Shown: one piece after another, positions 53,425-62,362 of the stretch
Position numbering within the stretch: the stretch's first letter is position 1
How the letters are laid out: every line of letters begins with the position of its first letter
Notes under the pieces: model-generated
What the model saw: only the letters and a program-made list of their open reading frames with translations
Told to the model about the DNA's origin: nothing
Databases searched by the model: none
NCBI GenBank assembly: GCA_017420535.1
Contig: JAFOIV010000062.1
Location: 1-64,000 of the forward strand
Length of the DNA stretch: 64,000 nt
Direction of reading: 5' to 3'
DNA from: Eubacterium sp.
Lineage (GTDB): Bacteria; Bacillota; Clostridia; Lachnospirales; Lachnospiraceae
Program-made: the position numbers and the translations under genes

Positions 53425-54200
53425 TAGATAAAAAATATAAGAGATGCACCGCTTAATAATATAATGGCGGTGCATTTTTTAGTTCCTCCGTAAAATGAAG
53501 CAGGAATTAAAAATGAACTGCAATTAATAGCTATATGAAGTATTATGGCTGGCAGGATGTTTTTAAATCTGTAGCAAATAATACCAAGGATCACTCCTGT
53601 TAAAGTGGCATAAATCCCCTGTACTAAGTCAAGGTGATATATACCGAAGAGCAGGGCCTGGAATATTATAGCTAATCTTGGCCCCATAGCTTCCTGCAGG
53701 TAACTAAAGGTTACGCCGCGAAAGACCAGTTCTTCTGCTATAGGAGCGATGATGATTACTGAAATGACTGTAAGGATAGAGACCTTACTTCCTTTAAAGG
53801 AATCGATTATCTCATTGTAGGATTTAAAGAAATCAGGGAAATGAGATATTAATATCTTAAGGATTGCTGAAATAAAAAGCTGCAATAGTATTCCTAAAAC
53901 AATAAGTGAAAGAATAGTAAGTATTACTTTTTTCTTTGTGATTATATCTGCTTCTTCCTTCTTATAGATATCGTAGAATCTATATTTATACCATACACCA
54001 AATAAAATGAGCATAATAAGGAATCTTATGACATTAAAAAAGCCTTCATTTACGAACAATCCATCACTTGCGGCAGTGTCACTGCCGCCGGTGATAAATG
54101 TCATAAAGAAAGCTGCAAAATAAGCTATATAGTATATTATGAATGTTACGACCAAAGGGAGAAAAGATAATGCAAACATTTTTTTATTATATTTCTCCAT
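53379..54200 (-). CDS. CPBP family intramembrane protease
   Basis: The 273-residue protein has about eight spans. It has the CPBP (Abi) motifs: APIAEELVFRGV (EExxxR), FGIYHL and HIAIN. These Glu-dependent proteases act in prenylated-protein processing, immunity to bacteriocins or unknown tasks. The C-terminal 50 residues or so run through a terminator hairpin (53444-53480) into the ddl coding region, so the natural end may have been lost. No ribosome-binding site better than GGCGCC was seen. Confidence 0.85.
   Translation of the reverse strand: MEKYNKKMFALSFLPLVVTFIIYYIAYFAAFFMTFITGGSDTAASDGLFVNEGFFNVIRFLIMLILFGVWYKYRFYDIYKKEEADIITKKKVILTILSLIVLGILLQLFISAILKILISHFPDFFKSYNEIIDSFKGSKVSILTVISVIIIAPIAEELVFRGVTFSYLQEAMGPRLAIIFQALLFGIYHLDLVQGIYATLTGVILGIICYRFKNILPAIILHIAINCSSFLIPASFYGGTKKCTAIILLSGASLIFFIYYSCLSKAISIRPSK
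53444..53480 (+). terminator. ddl terminator inside the CPBP coding region
   Basis: ATGCACCGC pairs with GCGGTGCAT over a 14-nt loop, then T6. Confidence 0.88.
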
Positions 54201-54211
54201 AGGGCGCCTCT

Positions 54212-54796
54212 TTATTTCATAAGTTTCTTTTCGATTTCACGATTCTTCTTTTCTTTTTCTTTGTTTGCCTTTTCAGCTGCCTTGAGTTTTCTTCTCTCTG
54301 TTTCAGCAGCAAGCTCCTTCTGGTACTGAGCCTGACGAGCAATCATCTTTTCACGGAATGATTTTTTCTTCTTCTTGTTAGATTCTTCAGCTTCCTGCAT
54401 CTTCTTCTTTGTGTTCTTATGAAGAGTCTTAACGCCAACAAGATAGATTCCGCTTACCATGGCCTTTACCTCACCATGCTGTGGAACATCAGCAAAGATT
54501 GCTTCGTCGCAGATAAGAGTAACAAGCTGTGGACCAACCTTAGCCTTAACTACAGGAACTTTAGATTTCTGATATTTCTTAGGCATCTGATCCATTACAA
54601 TCTTAGGAAGCTTGGCATCCTTAATAGGCATGATCTTCTTATCGATGATAAACATTGATGTCTGCTGTGCAGCGGCATTGATCTCCTCTTTCTGTGCCAT
54701 CTGCTTCTTCTGTAATTTGTTTCCGAATATGTAAAGAGCTACCATGATAACAAGTAATACTCCGATTACAATTCCGATGATAATTAATGGGTTCAT
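54212..54796 (-). CDS. Membrane-anchored basic protein of unknown function
   Basis: The 194-residue protein has one N-terminal span (MNPLIIIGIVIGVLLVIMVA region, residues 3-25), a middle domain (about 45-125) and a Lys/Glu-rich coiled-coil tail (about 130-194). It is probably anchored with the tail in the cytoplasm. No family recognised. It starts 1 nt after the plsC stop, so the two are coupled, which suggests a membrane-linked role. Confidence 0.7.
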   Translation of the reverse strand: MNPLIIIGIVIGVLLVIMVALYIFGNKLQKKQMAQKEEINAAAQQTSMFIIDKKIMPIKDAKLPKIVMDQMPKKYQKSKVPVVKAKVGPQLVTLICDEAIFADVPQHGEVKAMVSGIYLVGVKTLHKNTKKKMQEAEESNKKKKKSFREKMIARQAQYQKELAAETERRKLKAAEKANKEKEKKNREIEKKLMK

Positions 54797-54797
54797 T

Positions 54798-55532
54798 TTA
54801 ATCCTCCGATTCTTTCTTTAAGTTATCTAACATAGCCTGAATCTTGTCAGGGATAGATTCGTAAAATTCTTTTCGTTCCTTAGGATCCATTTTGCTTGGA
54901 TAATATGGTTTGGAGAATTCTACTGTAACGTGACGTCTCCTTATCATATGGAACTTGTTGGCTTCGAAGATGGTATCAAAGCCTGTAAGGGCTGTAAGCA
55001 CCATAGGACTTTCGGATTTTTCTGCGATCCTATATCCTCCGGCTTTAAATGGCAGGAGAGTGTCCTTATGATTTCTGGTGCCTTCAGGATAAAGTCCTAT
55101 AGAAAGACCTTCCTTCATATTGTTTATACCTTGGTTTATAGTCTCAAGGCCGGCTCTGACATTCTTTCTGTCAAGAAAGAGGCATCCGATATCTTTCATA
55201 TAAAGAGGAAAGATAGGGGCTTTTAAGAATTCCTTCTTTGCAACAAAGCCGATAGGACGTTTTACAAGAGTCTGCATTATAATTATATCAAAATAACTCC
55301 TGTGGTTGGCTATGAAAAGTGCCGCTTCTTCCGGGAGATTTTCTTCGCCTTTTACAGTGACCCGGGTGCCGGCTAAAAACATTATGCCTTTAAAGAACCC
55401 TCGGACATATCTGTGAGCTTTCTGCCAGGATTTAAGAGGGTCTTTCTTAAACAAAGCGGCAAAATATACATGCATCGGTAAAGATAATATCATACCAATG
55501 ACTGCATATAAACCTATAATTATTAATCTCAT
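54798..55532 (-). CDS. plsC: 1-acyl-glycerol-3-phosphate acyltransferase
   Basis: The 244-residue membrane enzyme has the acyltransferase motifs NHRSYFD (HxxxxD, about residue 75) and YPEGTRN (about 145), with N-terminal hydrophobic spans. It makes phosphatidic acid from lysophosphatidic acid. It begins 3 bp downstream of malQ and is coupled to the next gene. Normal length. Confidence 0.93.
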   Translation of the reverse strand: MRLIIIGLYAVIGMILSLPMHVYFAALFKKDPLKSWQKAHRYVRGFFKGIMFLAGTRVTVKGEENLPEEAALFIANHRSYFDIIIMQTLVKRPIGFVAKKEFLKAPIFPLYMKDIGCLFLDRKNVRAGLETINQGINNMKEGLSIGLYPEGTRNHKDTLLPFKAGGYRIAEKSESPMVLTALTGFDTIFEANKFHMIRRRHVTVEFSKPYYPSKMDPKERKEFYESIPDKIQAMLDNLKKESED

Positions 55533-55535
55533 ATT

Positions 55536-57065
55536 TTACCTTCCATATAATTTTGTTGTTTCATATAACCTGCGCGATAATTCTGGGGTAAGAGCGTCTT
55601 TCTTATATCTCCAGCACCAGTTACCGTGGCTTGAACCAGGAGTATTATAACGCGCCCAGGAATCAAGGGAAAGTACATCTTGAAGCAAAACTATGGACAT
55701 ATCTGCAACACTGCCAAAGGCTCCTCTTATCATGACCCAGCTAACGTCGCTGGCGTCTGTACTGTAATATCGCCTTAATTTATCACGGGATGTTTCATAT
55801 GCATGTTTATACCAGCCAAGAGAAGTATCATTGTCATGGGTTCCGGTATAACACACACAGTTTTTTATATGGTTATGCGGCATGAATACATTTTCATTTG
55901 GTTCTTCAAATGCAAATTGTAAAACCCTCATGCCAGGGAAATCGTATTTCTCGCGAAGTCTGCTGACTTCAATTTCCAATCGGCCTAGATCGTCCGCGAT
56001 AAGTGGAAGATTAAAACCAAGACTGGCTTCAATGGTGGTAAATAAACTTTCTCCCGGAGTATCAAACCAGGAACCACCTCTTGCATTGTCACAGCCGTAA
56101 GGGACACCCCAGCATCTGACAAAACCTCGGAAATGATCTACCCTAAGGTAGTCATAGAGTTTTAAGTGGTGGCGGAATCGTCTTTCCCACCATTCATAAC
56201 CGGTTTTTACATGTTCATCCCAGTTATAAAGAGGATTTCCCCATAACTGGCCGTCCTGGGAGAAATAATCAGGAGGAACACCGGCTACAACTGTTGGATA
56301 ACCTTTTGTATCAAGCTTAAAAAGGTTTTGGTTGTTCCACGCATCAACGCTGTCCCAACCTATATAAAAAGGTATATCACCAATTATATCAATTCCATTG
56401 TTGTTTGCATATTTTTTTAGTGCTTTCCATTCAATATAGAACAGAAACTGGATGAAATTGTAATATTCAATTTCATTTTTAAGTTTATTCTTCCAGCGGT
56501 TTTTTTCTCCTTCGGTTGAATTCTTGATTGAATCCTCCCAGAGATACCAAGGCTTTTTATCGTGGTAGTCCTTAATTGCCATAAAAAGACTATAGTCCAT
56601 AAGCCAGTCAGTGGAAGATTTGAAATCTTCATATTCCTTCATCAGATCAGGATCTGATGAGAAGTTGTCTTTATATTTACTATCGATAAAGCGTTTAAAA
56701 GCAGTTTTTAATAGTACGGTTTTAAACGAGATAGCATTGCCATAATCTATATTTTCAGGATTCCATGGCATCATATCTTCGAAATCTTTATCTGAAAGAA
56801 GAGCCAGTTCCTTAAGGTGATCCGGACTTATCAGATAAGGATTTCCTGCAAAAGCAGAACAGGTCTGATAAGGTGAATCGGCGAATCCTGTGTGGCCTAA
56901 TGGAAGAACTTCCCAGAGCTTTATGCCGCTGAATTTTAAGAAATCAATAAATTCGTAGGCATTTGGCCCCAGATCTCCAATTCCATAGGGACCCGGAAAT
57001 GATGTAGGGTGAAGAAGTATTCCGGCGCGGCGTAAAGCTGTACCCTGAATAGTTGGTATTTCCAA
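55536..57065 (-). CDS. malQ: 4-alpha-glucanotransferase (GH77) with altered catalytic residue
   Basis: The 509-residue protein has the GH77 fold and motifs: RRAGILLHPTSFPGPYGIG at the start, nucleophile Asp310 in RVDHFRGF, and TGTHDNDTSLGW. In the motif that normally reads AEDLG, the acid/base Glu is Asp here (IADDLG, Asp358, codon GAC at 55992-55994). The enzyme should exchange maltodextrin chains in the cytoplasm, feeding glgP; activity with Asp may be reduced or changed. AGGGAGG-like site precedes the ATG. Confidence 0.9.
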   Translation of the reverse strand: MEIPTIQGTALRRAGILLHPTSFPGPYGIGDLGPNAYEFIDFLKFSGIKLWEVLPLGHTGFADSPYQTCSAFAGNPYLISPDHLKELALLSDKDFEDMMPWNPENIDYGNAISFKTVLLKTAFKRFIDSKYKDNFSSDPDLMKEYEDFKSSTDWLMDYSLFMAIKDYHDKKPWYLWEDSIKNSTEGEKNRWKNKLKNEIEYYNFIQFLFYIEWKALKKYANNNGIDIIGDIPFYIGWDSVDAWNNQNLFKLDTKGYPTVVAGVPPDYFSQDGQLWGNPLYNWDEHVKTGYEWWERRFRHHLKLYDYLRVDHFRGFVRCWGVPYGCDNARGGSWFDTPGESLFTTIEASLGFNLPLIADDLGRLEIEVSRLREKYDFPGMRVLQFAFEEPNENVFMPHNHIKNCVCYTGTHDNDTSLGWYKHAYETSRDKLRRYYSTDASDVSWVMIRGAFGSVADMSIVLLQDVLSLDSWARYNTPGSSHGNWCWRYKKDALTPELSRRLYETTKLYGR

Positions 57066-57091
57066 TGAGTTCTTCCCTCCGTATATTTTAA

Positions 57092-58279
57092 TTATTTAAA
57101 CATCTCAAAAAGCTTTTTGAAGAGAGGTATAGATCTTTCCACTGTTTCAGTTGGAACGCAGTATGAAATTCTTACGTAACCAGGGCAGGAGAAAGAATCC
57201 CCTGGAACAATGATAAGACCCAGCTCTTTAGCTGCTGTCCAGCAGAAGAGATTTGCGTCATCTATTGGTGCCTTAGGGAACATATAGAATGTTCCGTTAG
57301 GTTTTACTATTTCATATCCTATCTCAGTAAGAGCGTTATAAAGCAGCTCAGCATTCTTCTCATAGATTGAAAGATCAGCAGTCATATCGATCACTTTCTC
57401 AATAGCAAACTGCATGATAGAAGAAGGACAGTTGTGACCTGTGAATCTTGAGATCTGACCGCACATAGGAACTATTTTTTCTGCATCCTTAGCCTTAGGA
57501 TTAACAGCCAGATAACCGATACGTTCTCCAGGAAGTGAGAGAGATTTACTGAAGGAATAACACATGATGGAGTTATCATAATGAGCTGAAACAAATGGAG
57601 AATCAGTTCCTTTGAAAATAATCTCACGGTATGGTTCGTCGGTTATAAGGAAGATCTCATGTCCGAATTCTTCCTGCTTTTTATAAAGTATTGAAGCAAG
57701 CTTATCAATTGTTTCTGTTGTATATACGATACCTGATGGGTTATTAGGTGAATTGATAAGTACAGCCTGAACATTTGGATTAAGAAGTTCTTCGAATTTC
57801 TCGAAGTTGATCTGGAATCCATTAAGATCAGCTGGAACAATGCTTAATTTTGCACCCGTACCTGTAACATAAGGAATATATTCAGGGAAATAAGGCGCAA
57901 ATGTTATAACCTCATCTCCAGGCTTTGTAACTGCACGGAGCGCGTGGCTGAGAGCGCCGGCAGCACCTGAAGTAGGAAATATCATCTCAGGTGTATAATT
58001 CATGCCAAATCTTCTATTTAAAGAATCGGCGATAGCTTTCTTGGTTGTTGGCTGACCGAGAGTTGGGCTGTAGCCGTGAAGAACTACTGGGTCAACGGTA
58101 TTAAGAAGATCAGTCATTGCATCTGTTAAAGCTTGTGGAGCTGGGACAGATGGGTTACCGATGGAAAAATTAAGCACACTATCGCTTCCAAGCTCTGCAG
58201 CGCGCTTTCTGCTGTAATCAAAAAACTGCCTGATGACTGATTCCTTTCCAGTCATCTCTTTGTAGAATTCATTTATCAT
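57092..58279 (-). CDS. PLP-dependent aminotransferase (class I/II)
   Basis: The 395-residue enzyme has INSPNNPSGIVYT, TDEPYREIIF and the PLP-lysine segment YSFSKSLSLPGERIGYLA. It resembles aspartate/aromatic-type aminotransferases of fold type I; the amino acid cannot be named from sequence. GGAGG on the minus strand (58284-58288) sets the start. It is divergent from tatD and lies upstream of malQ by 26 bp. Confidence 0.92.
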   Translation of the reverse strand: MINEFYKEMTGKESVIRQFFDYSRKRAAELGSDSVLNFSIGNPSVPAPQALTDAMTDLLNTVDPVVLHGYSPTLGQPTTKKAIADSLNRRFGMNYTPEMIFPTSGAAGALSHALRAVTKPGDEVITFAPYFPEYIPYVTGTGAKLSIVPADLNGFQINFEKFEELLNPNVQAVLINSPNNPSGIVYTTETIDKLASILYKKQEEFGHEIFLITDEPYREIIFKGTDSPFVSAHYDNSIMCYSFSKSLSLPGERIGYLAVNPKAKDAEKIVPMCGQISRFTGHNCPSSIMQFAIEKVIDMTADLSIYEKNAELLYNALTEIGYEIVKPNGTFYMFPKAPIDDANLFCWTAAKELGLIIVPGDSFSCPGYVRISYCVPTETVERSIPLFKKLFEMFK

Positions 58280-58377
58280 GACTGCCTCCCAAAAAGATGT
58301 TCTTTACATTTAATATCAACCTCAATTATTATAAGGTAGTGAGTTAAAAAAAACAACAGATTAGAAGGATATTATAT

Positions 58378-59151
58378 ATGAAGATTTTTGATTCTCATGC
58401 CCATTATGATGACAGGGCTTTTGATGAAGATAGATATGATCTGATAGAAAGATTAAAGAGCGAAAATGTGGCTCGTATAACAAATATTGGTTCTTCAATG
58501 GAGACATCAAAGAGTAGTATCGCTTTAGCAGATAGATACCACCATATATATGCAGCCATCGGAGTTCATCCTTCAGAGTGTGAAGATATGACAGAAGATG
58601 ACCTGGAAGAATTAAGAGAAATGTCTAAGCATGACAAGGTGGTGGCTATTGGCGAGATAGGACTGGATCATTACTATCCGGAGCCAGGCAAAGAACTTCA
58701 GGAAATATGGTTTAGAAAACAGCTTAGACTGGCCAGGGAATTAGGTTTACCTGTAGTAATACATTCAAGAGATGCGGCAGAAGATACAGTAAGAGTAATG
58801 AAAGAAGAGGCGGCTCAGGATATTGGCGGAGTAGTTCATTGCTATTCATATTCTGCAGAGCTTGCCAAGGTTTTTCTAAATATGGATTTTTATATCGGGG
58901 TAGGCGGAGTGCTGACATTTAATAATGGAAGAAAGCTCCGGGAAACAGTTGAGATACTTCCCCTTGATAAGATAGTGATAGAAACAGATTGCCCATATCT
59001 TTCTCCGGTTCCATTAAGAGGAAAGAGAAATGATTCCGGGAATCTTAAATATGTTATCAGCAAATTAGCAGAGATAAAGGGAATGACTGAGGAAAAGATA
59101 GCAGAGGTAACATATGAAAATGCCTGCAGGCTGTATAGAATAAATAAGTAA
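58378..59151 (+). CDS. tatD: TatD family metal-dependent hydrolase
   Basis: The 257-residue TIM-barrel deoxyribonuclease-type protein has DSHAHYD at the start (HxH), GEIGLDHYYP, HSRDA and ETDCPYLSP metal ligands. It acts in 3'-5' DNA or RNA trimming and repair. It forms a probable operon with rsmA (18 bp away) and tadA. Confidence 0.94.
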   Translation: MKIFDSHAHYDDRAFDEDRYDLIERLKSENVARITNIGSSMETSKSSIALADRYHHIYAAIGVHPSECEDMTEDDLEELREMSKHDKVVAIGEIGLDHYYPEPGKELQEIWFRKQLRLARELGLPVVIHSRDAAEDTVRVMKEEAAQDIGGVVHCYSYSAELAKVFLNMDFYIGVGGVLTFNNGRKLRETVEILPLDKIVIETDCPYLSPVPLRGKRNDSGNLKYVISKLAEIKGMTEEKIAEVTYENACRLYRINK

Positions 59152-59169
59152 CATTTCAGGAGAAAAATA

Positions 59170-60042
59170 TTGTCAGATATAATACTTAGTGCTGAGGAAA
59201 AACTCAGTAACCCAAAAAAAACTATTGAAACAATTAAAAAATATAACTTTAATTTTCAGAAGAGATTTGGACAGAATTTCCTGATTGACAGCCATGTTAT
59301 CGATAAGATTATAAGAGCTGCAGATATTAAGAAGACAGATACAGTTATAGAGATTGGTCCTGGTATCGGAACTATGACTCAGTATCTGGCAGAAAATGCG
59401 GGAAGGGTTTTTGCAGTAGAAATAGATGATAAACTTCTTCCAATCCTTGCAGATACCCTTAGTCCTTACGACAATGTAACAGTTATCAATCAGGATATAT
59501 TAAAGACAGATATCGAGAGTCTTGCAGGAAAGGGAGTTACAGTGAAGATAGTTGCAAATCTTCCTTATTACATCACGACTCCTATCATTATGGGACTTTT
59601 CGAGAATCATGTGCCGGCAGAGTCCATAACAGTTATGGTTCAAAAGGAAGTTGCAGATAGAATGGCAGCATCTCCAGGAACAAAAGATTATGGCGCATTA
59701 TCTTTAGCTGTGCAGTATTATGCAGATACTTATCTTGCTGCAAATGTTCCACCAAATTGCTTCATGCCAAGGCCAGGGGTAGGATCAGCAGTTATAAGAC
59801 TTACAAGACATAAGGAGATGAAGGTCAAGGTTTCTGATGAGAAGAAAATGTTTAAGATCATTAGAGCCAGCTTCGGAGAAAGAAGAAAGACCCTTGCAAA
59901 TGGAATAAAGAATTCACCTGAATTAAGCTATTCAAGAGAACAGGTTGAAAATGCTTTAACAGATATGGGACTTGATACAAGGGTGAGGGGAGAGACATTA
60001 AGTCTTCTTCAGTTTGCAGAATTGTCTGAAAGACTTGGATGA
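59170..60042 (+). CDS. rsmA: 16S rRNA dimethyladenosine transferase
   Basis: The 290-residue protein (KsgA) dimethylates two adjacent adenosines near the 3' end of 16S rRNA. It has RFGQNFLID, the SAM motif EIGPGIGTMTQYLAE, and NLPYYITTPI. The start codon is TTG at 59170 with AGGAG at 59158-59162. It lies in the common tatD-rsmA order. Confidence 0.95.
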   Translation: MSDIILSAEEKLSNPKKTIETIKKYNFNFQKRFGQNFLIDSHVIDKIIRAADIKKTDTVIEIGPGIGTMTQYLAENAGRVFAVEIDDKLLPILADTLSPYDNVTVINQDILKTDIESLAGKGVTVKIVANLPYYITTPIIMGLFENHVPAESITVMVQKEVADRMAASPGTKDYGALSLAVQYYADTYLAANVPPNCFMPRPGVGSAVIRLTRHKEMKVKVSDEKKMFKIIRASFGERRKTLANGIKNSPELSYSREQVENALTDMGLDTRVRGETLSLLQFAELSERLG

Positions 60043-60064
60043 TAACAAACGTCAGGAGTTACAT

Positions 60065-60553
60065 ATGACAACAGACGAAAAATACATGAAATTAGCCCTT
60101 GCTCAGGCGAAGAAAGCATTTGAAGCAGGGGATGTACCTATTGGCTGCGTGATAGTTAAGGACGATAAAGTAATAGCCAGAGGATATAATAAGAGAAATA
60201 AGAAGAACTTATCTCTTGCCCATGCTGAAATATCAGCCATAAAAAAGGCATCAAAGGTAGTAGGAGACTGGAGACTTGAAGACTGCAGCCTTTACGTTAC
60301 TCTTGAACCATGTCAGATGTGTGCGGGAGCCATAGTTCAGGCAAGGATACCACGAGTAGTGATAGGGGCCATGAATCCTAAAGCCGGATGTGCCGGCTCC
60401 ATAATCAATCTTTTAGACATGCCTCAGTTTAATCATCAGGTTAAAGTGGAAAAGGGAGTTCTAGAAGAAGAGGCGTCAAAGATGCTGAAGAATTTCTTTG
60501 CCAGCCTCAGGATAAAAAAGAATAAATCTGGAAATAAAACACTGCTTGACTAA
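60065..60553 (+). CDS. tadA: tRNA adenosine(34) deaminase
   Basis: The 162-residue zinc deaminase makes inosine at the wobble position of tRNA-Arg. HAEISAI and PCQMCAG hold the zinc ligands and catalytic Glu. The start at 60065 follows AGGAG (60054-60058); the frame extends upstream to 60014 inside rsmA but lacks a site there. The last codons overlap the -35 of the SRP RNA promoter. Confidence 0.95.
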   Translation: MTTDEKYMKLALAQAKKAFEAGDVPIGCVIVKDDKVIARGYNKRNKKNLSLAHAEISAIKKASKVVGDWRLEDCSLYVTLEPCQMCAGAIVQARIPRVVIGAMNPKAGCAGSIINLLDMPQFNHQVKVEKGVLEEEASKMLKNFFASLRIKKNKSGNKTLLD

Positions 60554-60574
60554 CATTTTAGACTTAGATATACT
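60546..60574 (+). promoter_or_regulatory. SRP RNA promoter
   Basis: TTGACT (60546-60551), 17 bp, TATACT (60569-60574). The -35 overlaps the last codons and stop of tadA. Confidence 0.85.
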
Positions 60575-60577
60575 AGT

Positions 60578-60848
60578 AATACCGCACAGCCGGGGAGTTA
60601 GCGGTGCCCTGTACCTGCAATCCGCTATAGCAGGGGTGTTGGTCGGCCTAGGATCGTTTCTCGTAGGGCTGCCCTCGAAAAGTGATGTTGATATCTGGGT
60701 CTTGCGCGACAGGAATCTGCGAACCGTGTCAGGTTGGGAACAAAGCAGCACTAAGCAGAACCTCTCTGTGTGCCGTGAGGTAGCCTGGGTTGAGTTAACT
60801 ATCTTGGTAACGCCTATCTGAACCCTACAAAGCTGACCGTGCGGTATA
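60578..60848 (+). ncRNA. ffs: Large bacterial signal recognition particle RNA
   Basis: About 270 nt. The ends pair (ACCGCAC at 60581-60587 with GTGCGGT at 60839-60845). Domain IV is recognisable by GTGTCAGGTTGGGAAC followed by AAAGCAGCACTAAGC. The size fits the large Firmicutes form with an Alu domain. It pairs with Ffh to target membrane proteins. Open frames across it on both strands are false. No clear terminator was seen in 60849-60960. Confidence 0.96.
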
Positions 60849-60987
60849 ATTATGTCTAATAGGTTAATTTGTTGCTTTTTGGCTGAAATATTAGCCGTGT
60901 TCAAAGAAAATTTCCTGAAAAATCGAAATTACATATACATTATTAACAAATTTAAAAATGTTTATAGATATTTTTGTTGGAAAGTGA

Positions 60988-61054
60988 TATCATACATTAG
61001 ATAGAATGTTAGCACTAGATACAAAATTAGGATATGATATTTGTAGTTAGTGCT
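60988..61054 (+). promoter_or_regulatory. Promoter and leader hairpin of the HD-domain gene
   Basis: Extended -10 TGATATCAT (60988-60993) without a good -35. TTAGCACTA (61009-61017) pairs with TAGTGCT (61048-61054), and ACAAA with TTTGT inside. The arms look like CIRCE halves, but the spacing is wrong, so this is a leader hairpin and not an HrcA site. Confidence 0.5.
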
Positions 61055-61090
61055 TAATTGTAGTTATGACGCTTAGGAGCCTTAGAAAAA

Positions 61091-61681
61091 ATGAATTACT
61101 CAGAAGTAATTGATTTCGTAAAAGAGAAGCTTGCGACAACAACAAGATCGGATAATTATCCTTTCCGCAATCGCTTCGAACATACAATGCGCGTCTATAG
61201 ATGGGCGATAAGACTTCAGGCTAAACTTGGTGGGGATCTAGATGTTATTGTTCTTGCTGCATTATTACATGATGTGGGATGGGAAGACGGAAGACCGCAT
61301 GGAGAAGTTAGTGCTGAGATAGCTGTTGAATACCTGGATAGTATAGGTATTGATTCAGAGACTATCACAAAAGTCGGTGAGATCATTATGATCCATAGTG
61401 ATAAAGATACAGAGAAGAATCTTTCACTTGAATGCAGGATTGTAATGGATGCAGACCTTCTTGATGAAGTCGGTGCGATAGGTATTATGTGGGATTGTAT
61501 GGCAACCGCCATAGGAGATGAGCCTAATTATAAGAAGGCTTATTATAGGATCAAAGAATACTATCGTCAGAATAAGCCTAAGATCAAGAGATGTAAAACT
61601 GATGCAGGTAGAACTGAATTCTCGAGACGTATGCAGACCATAGAGAATTATATATATCAGCTTGAGCGAGAACTCTTTTAA
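61091..61681 (+). CDS. HD domain phosphohydrolase
   Basis: The 196-residue protein has an N-terminal RFEHTMRV motif and ALLHDVGWEDGRPHGE, giving the HD metal site, then IHSDKDTEKN and VMDADLLDEVG. Such small HD proteins hydrolyse nucleotides or other phosphates; the substrate is unknown. TTAGGAG lies about 15 nt before the ATG. The last gene before the anchored protein at 61742. Confidence 0.88.
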   Translation: MNYSEVIDFVKEKLATTTRSDNYPFRNRFEHTMRVYRWAIRLQAKLGGDLDVIVLAALLHDVGWEDGRPHGEVSAEIAVEYLDSIGIDSETITKVGEIIMIHSDKDTEKNLSLECRIVMDADLLDEVGAIGIMWDCMATAIGDEPNYKKAYYRIKEYYRQNKPKIKRCKTDAGRTEFSRRMQTIENYIYQLERELF

Positions 61682-61741
61682 TTTTTCAGGGTTTTTCTCA
61701 GGCTATATGTGTTTATATAATTAATGATGAGAGGTAAAAAA

Positions 61742-62254
61742 ATGATCAATAAAATATTTAGAGTTGTAATCGGTATTTTAGTAGTAATTGGTATATTCTT
61801 CGGAATATATACAATACTTCCAGGACAGTATAAAGGACCACTTCGTCAGGTAGTTCAGGAAGCTATTGATAAAGATGCAAAGAGCCTTGCTGATGAGTAT
61901 AGAAATGCTCAGGTTCCAAAGCATAAGGGTATAACATTTGAAAAGATGATGCTTGCAGGAAGTGCAAGCCCATCATGGTATGTTAAGACAGTTACAGAGC
62001 AGCCGGATAAGGTAACAGGTGAATACGAAGTTCAGGTTGATGGTTATAAGATCACACTTGAGATGCCTCATGAAAATGGACAGTCAAACAGCGTTGTATA
62101 TACAAATGCTCATGTAAGAATCGTATTCCATGTATCAAGAGCAGCAGATGGAAAGATCACAACAACATCATGGCAGGTATTTATTGATGATGATGAGCAG
62201 GATGAGTTCTATAAGCAGGCTGTATGCGATGACCTTTGCAGTGAAGTAAAATAA
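61742..62254 (+). CDS. Membrane-anchored protein of unknown function
   Basis: The 170-residue protein has one N-terminal span (MINKIFRVVIGILVVIGIF region, to about 25) and an outer beta-rich domain with VTGEYEVQVDGYKITLEMP and VRIVFHVSRAADGKIT stretches. The start at 61742 is preferred because GAGAGG lies about 7 nt upstream; 61724 is in frame. No family recognised. A perfect terminator follows. Confidence 0.7.
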   Translation: MINKIFRVVIGILVVIGIFFGIYTILPGQYKGPLRQVVQEAIDKDAKSLADEYRNAQVPKHKGITFEKMMLAGSASPSWYVKTVTEQPDKVTGEYEVQVDGYKITLEMPHENGQSNSVVYTNAHVRIVFHVSRAADGKITTTSWQVFIDDDEQDEFYKQAVCDDLCSEVK

Positions 62255-62280
62255 TATTGAAGAAAAATATTGAAATAAAA

Positions 62281-62310
62281 AAGAAGACTCGGCTGAGTCT
62301 TCTTTTTTTT
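62281..62310 (+). terminator. Terminator between the anchored-protein gene and murG
   Basis: AAGAAGACTC, GGCT loop, GAGTCTTCTT, then T6. Confidence 0.94.
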
Positions 62311-62362
62311 GTGGGTGCGCCTGGACACACATTTTTATTGAAAATATTTCTATTGCAGAATA

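Noticed and set aside
60476..60904. Open frames on both strands across 60476-60904
   Set aside because: They lie in the SRP RNA gene, which has conserved ends, domain IV and its own promoter.
61009..61054. Second CIRCE element
   Set aside because: The arms resemble CIRCE halves, but the gap is about 30 nt instead of 9, and the right arm is incomplete.
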